NCBI RefSeq assembly: GCF_007655135.1
Contig: NC_045128.1
Location: 37,294,811-37,358,810 of the forward strand
Reading direction: 5' to 3'
DNA length: 64,000 nucleotides
From: Punica granatum
Taxonomy: Eukaryota > Streptophyta > Magnoliopsida > Myrtales > Lythraceae
The translations under genes were made by a program, and so were the position numbers. This document shows, one piece after another, positions 62,501 through 64,000 of the stretch. How positions within the stretch are numbered: position 1 is the stretch's first letter; every line of letters begins with the position of its first letter. Under the pieces are notes generated by a model. The model had not been told where the DNA came from. It did no database searches and worked only from the letters and a program-made list of their open reading frames with translations.

Positions 62501-63086
62501 ACCGTTGGATTTATAGTGCTGATGACTCTTTTGCATTTCTTCTACATAAACCGTTTCAATGTAACAACTTCGTGGTACAAAGGACTTCTTTTCGTGGTGT
62601 GCATGCTCGCAAGCGTGATTGTATTCGGAGGCCTTGTTGTTTTTTTATGGTCCTGCTGGAAGAAGGGAACGTTTGCAATCGAAAAATCTCAACACTGCAA
62701 CCAGAACCTGCAATCTGCGCCCATGACGCACCATGATTTGCCTCAAAGGAAATCAGTCGGTCCAAGAAGAGTTATCTATGGCTCAAGACCGAACTTTCAA
62801 GGTACTCTATACACCAACCTTTCTCACTTCATGGGACATTTGATGCTTTGCTGTCTTAGACACTTACTTGTGAATTTGATCTACAATCCGACAATTTCTT
62901 TTTCTTACATCTGCAGAAATCTTTGGATCAGCATCGGACCACTGGGGCCACGTGGATATTGGTGTGATTGTGTGTGGACCCTCAACTTTGGAGACCAGTG
63001 TGGCCAAGGAATGCAGATCTCGGAATTTAAAGAGAGGATCAGACCGCCCGATCTTCCACTTTCATAGCCACACTTTCGATTTATAG
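59572..63086 (+). CDS. FRO6/7-like: FRO-E: ferric-chelate reductase of the FRO6/FRO7 type, complete
   Basis: Exons: 59572-59803, 59877-59982, 60066-60266, 60673-60907, 61098-61434, 61631-61904, 62037-62292, 62375-62801, 62917-63086; 745 aa, no internal stop. It is the longest of the five, with extra codons in exon 2, at the start of exon 5 ([17 protein letters not shown]) and in exon 8. The haem histidines are kept, but Thr before one is Met (MHQLYVV). The Trp in the conserved [10 protein letters not shown] that precedes the flavin motif is Arg ([10 protein letters not shown]). [25 protein letters not shown] and CGPSTL are present; the end is HSHTFDL. An in-frame ATG 36 nt upstream exists, but the start at 59572 matches the other four genes. 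It ends 275 bp from the convergent MLO gene. Confidence 0.92.
60316..60618. repeat. Inserted segment in FRO-E intron 3 between 19-bp direct repeats
   Basis: CTTTTGTTGTCTCTCAACA occurs at 60316-60334 and again at 60600-60618. The DNA between (and one repeat copy) is absent from the 116-bp intron 3 of FRO-D. This could be an insertion with an unusually long target duplication, or a local tandem duplication with divergence. No reading frame is present. Confidence 0.6.
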
Positions 63087-63361
63087 CTGCTATAATTGAT
63101 GCCCTCAAGCAGATTCCACTTCATAAGAAAGGCTTCTGTCTCGAAGGAAACCGGACATAAATCGAGTGTAGAAGCATAGCACACATGTCACATGTAGGAT
63201 TCACATGCTACTTTCTTTAGGATGACCGGCTGGTCCGGTCCCATTTCCAACACTACTATGTAAAATCAGTAGAAAATGTATCTGAAAATCCGGTTTATGA
63301 CAATGAAATACTCTCTCTTGGTTCCAGCGTATGTTTTTCCAAAGCAAGATGTAATCAAATG
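63087..63361. other. Convergent 3' region between FRO-E and MLO
   Basis: Only 275 bp separate the two stop codons, so the 3' UTRs are probably adjacent or overlapping. The FRO 3'-flank wording (GGTCCGGTCCCATTTCC, ATGTATCTGAAAAT) is also found after the truncated FRO copy near 56015-56075. Confidence 0.6.
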
Positions 63362-64000
63362 TCATGGCAGTGCTGAGTCTTCGGTATCATGCATGTCTGA
63401 TCCATCAATAACAGCACAGTGCTCGGAGACTTGTGAGCTGTCCCACGATTCCTTGACCAATTTATGGGCTTTGGGCTGTATGGAAGATGCCAACTTGGAC
63501 GAACTGTCATCCCTGGGGTTCGAGAGGCCATCTCTGTCCCTTATGTCACCGATCCAATCTTTCAGATATGAATGCAGTTGCTCGTCGAACATCCCTTGTT
63601 TGAACTTGCTCCCCATCTTAAACATCAGTTACACATGTTAGGTTTCTATTTAACATGCAACCTCATACATCGAAATATATGTAACGGGCTTAGCATAAAT
63701 TTCAGGGCACAGATCTTACGAACCTGGGTGACTAGCACATACAGAGGCAACGTGCTGTAACTGCAAAGAACTTGAACTAATACCCTGCAATAGGTGAAAA
63801 ATATTTCGTACATCTTAGTTTCGTCATTTCGAGCCCGAAGAATAGATGAGAATGAACAATGCCAATTGGTTTGATCATGTGTTAGTGTTACCCCATGATA
63901 AGCCTTGGGATGATGTAGCCATACTTCTCCATCATGCACGAGTGGAACCCGTAAGTGCACTGCAAGAAGTAAAGCCAGATTTATGTCAGTACTATTACTG
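63362..64000 (-). CDS. MLO: MLO-family seven-transmembrane protein, C-terminal part only
   Basis: Three terminal exons are visible (63892-63959, 63724-63784, 63362-63616; 127 codons). 63960-64000 is intron, and the rest of the gene lies beyond the window. The protein reads TYGFHSCMMEKYGYIIPRL, then the last membrane segment VLVQVLCSYSTLPLYVLVTQ, then the calmodulin-binding region MGSKFKQGMFDEQLHSYLKD, and a short Ser/Asp-rich tail ending DSALP. This run is diagnostic of plant MLO proteins, which are plasma-membrane, calmodulin-regulated proteins. Some members condition powdery mildew susceptibility; others act in pollen-tube reception or root growth. Clade cannot be set from this fragment. 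Splice sites are standard and frame is continuous. Confidence 0.9.

Overview
This is nuclear DNA from a flowering plant, most likely a eudicot. Genes have many short introns with GT..AG borders and AT-rich intergenic DNA. The gene content is plant-specific: FRO-type ferric-chelate reductases, a MAGATAMA3-like helicase, zeta-class glutathione transferases and an MLO. Mobile DNA consists of short plant-type elements (MITEs, a TRIM, tRNA-derived SINEs, a palindromic Mutator-like element). I cannot name the species. Gene models were built by hand from splice signals, family motifs and frame continuity. All seven complete models sum to whole codons, although one (FRO-C) needs a shifted acceptor.

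Layout. 1-4011: gene-poor and microsatellite-rich. 4012-11004 (-): complete 19-exon MAA3/SEN1-like helicase. 11031-22312: a tandem segmental duplication of about 5-6 kb. Each unit carries the former 5' leader of MAA3 and one complete 10-coding-exon zeta glutathione transferase gene (-). Only the left unit is still joined to MAA3. 24676-63086 (+): a tandem array of ferric reductase genes of the FRO6/FRO7 type. Five have full reading frames (called A-E here, each 9 exons, 739-745 aa). One is a 5'-truncated pseudogene (between D and E). One is a 'ghost' between C and D, of which only the promoter and 3' flank remain, fused together. 63362-64000 (-): the 3' end of an MLO gene, convergent with FRO-E.

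Mobile DNA lies between the genes and in introns: a TRIM with three LTRs (35867-37608), an hAT MITE whose empty site is preserved in the paralogous unit (18576-18722), a MITE with a 10-bp target duplication (56643-57061), a 2-kb palindrome (57205-59163) and SINEs near 48-51 kb.

Function. The FRO genes encode b-type haem/FAD/NADPH membrane oxidoreductases that reduce Fe(III) (or Cu(II)) chelates. All keep the four haem histidines, the HPFS flavin motif and the NADPH motifs. Upstream sequences fall into two classes (A/B with a TATA box and long shared flank; D/E, and probably C, with a different flank), which suggests expression divergence. The GSTZ pair would act in tyrosine catabolism as maleylacetoacetate isomerase. 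The right-hand copy has changes next to its catalytic Ser-Ser-Cys motif. No wholly new system was identified. The most interesting content is the birth, decay and deletion of copies in the two tandem arrays, and several unusual splice or start signals.
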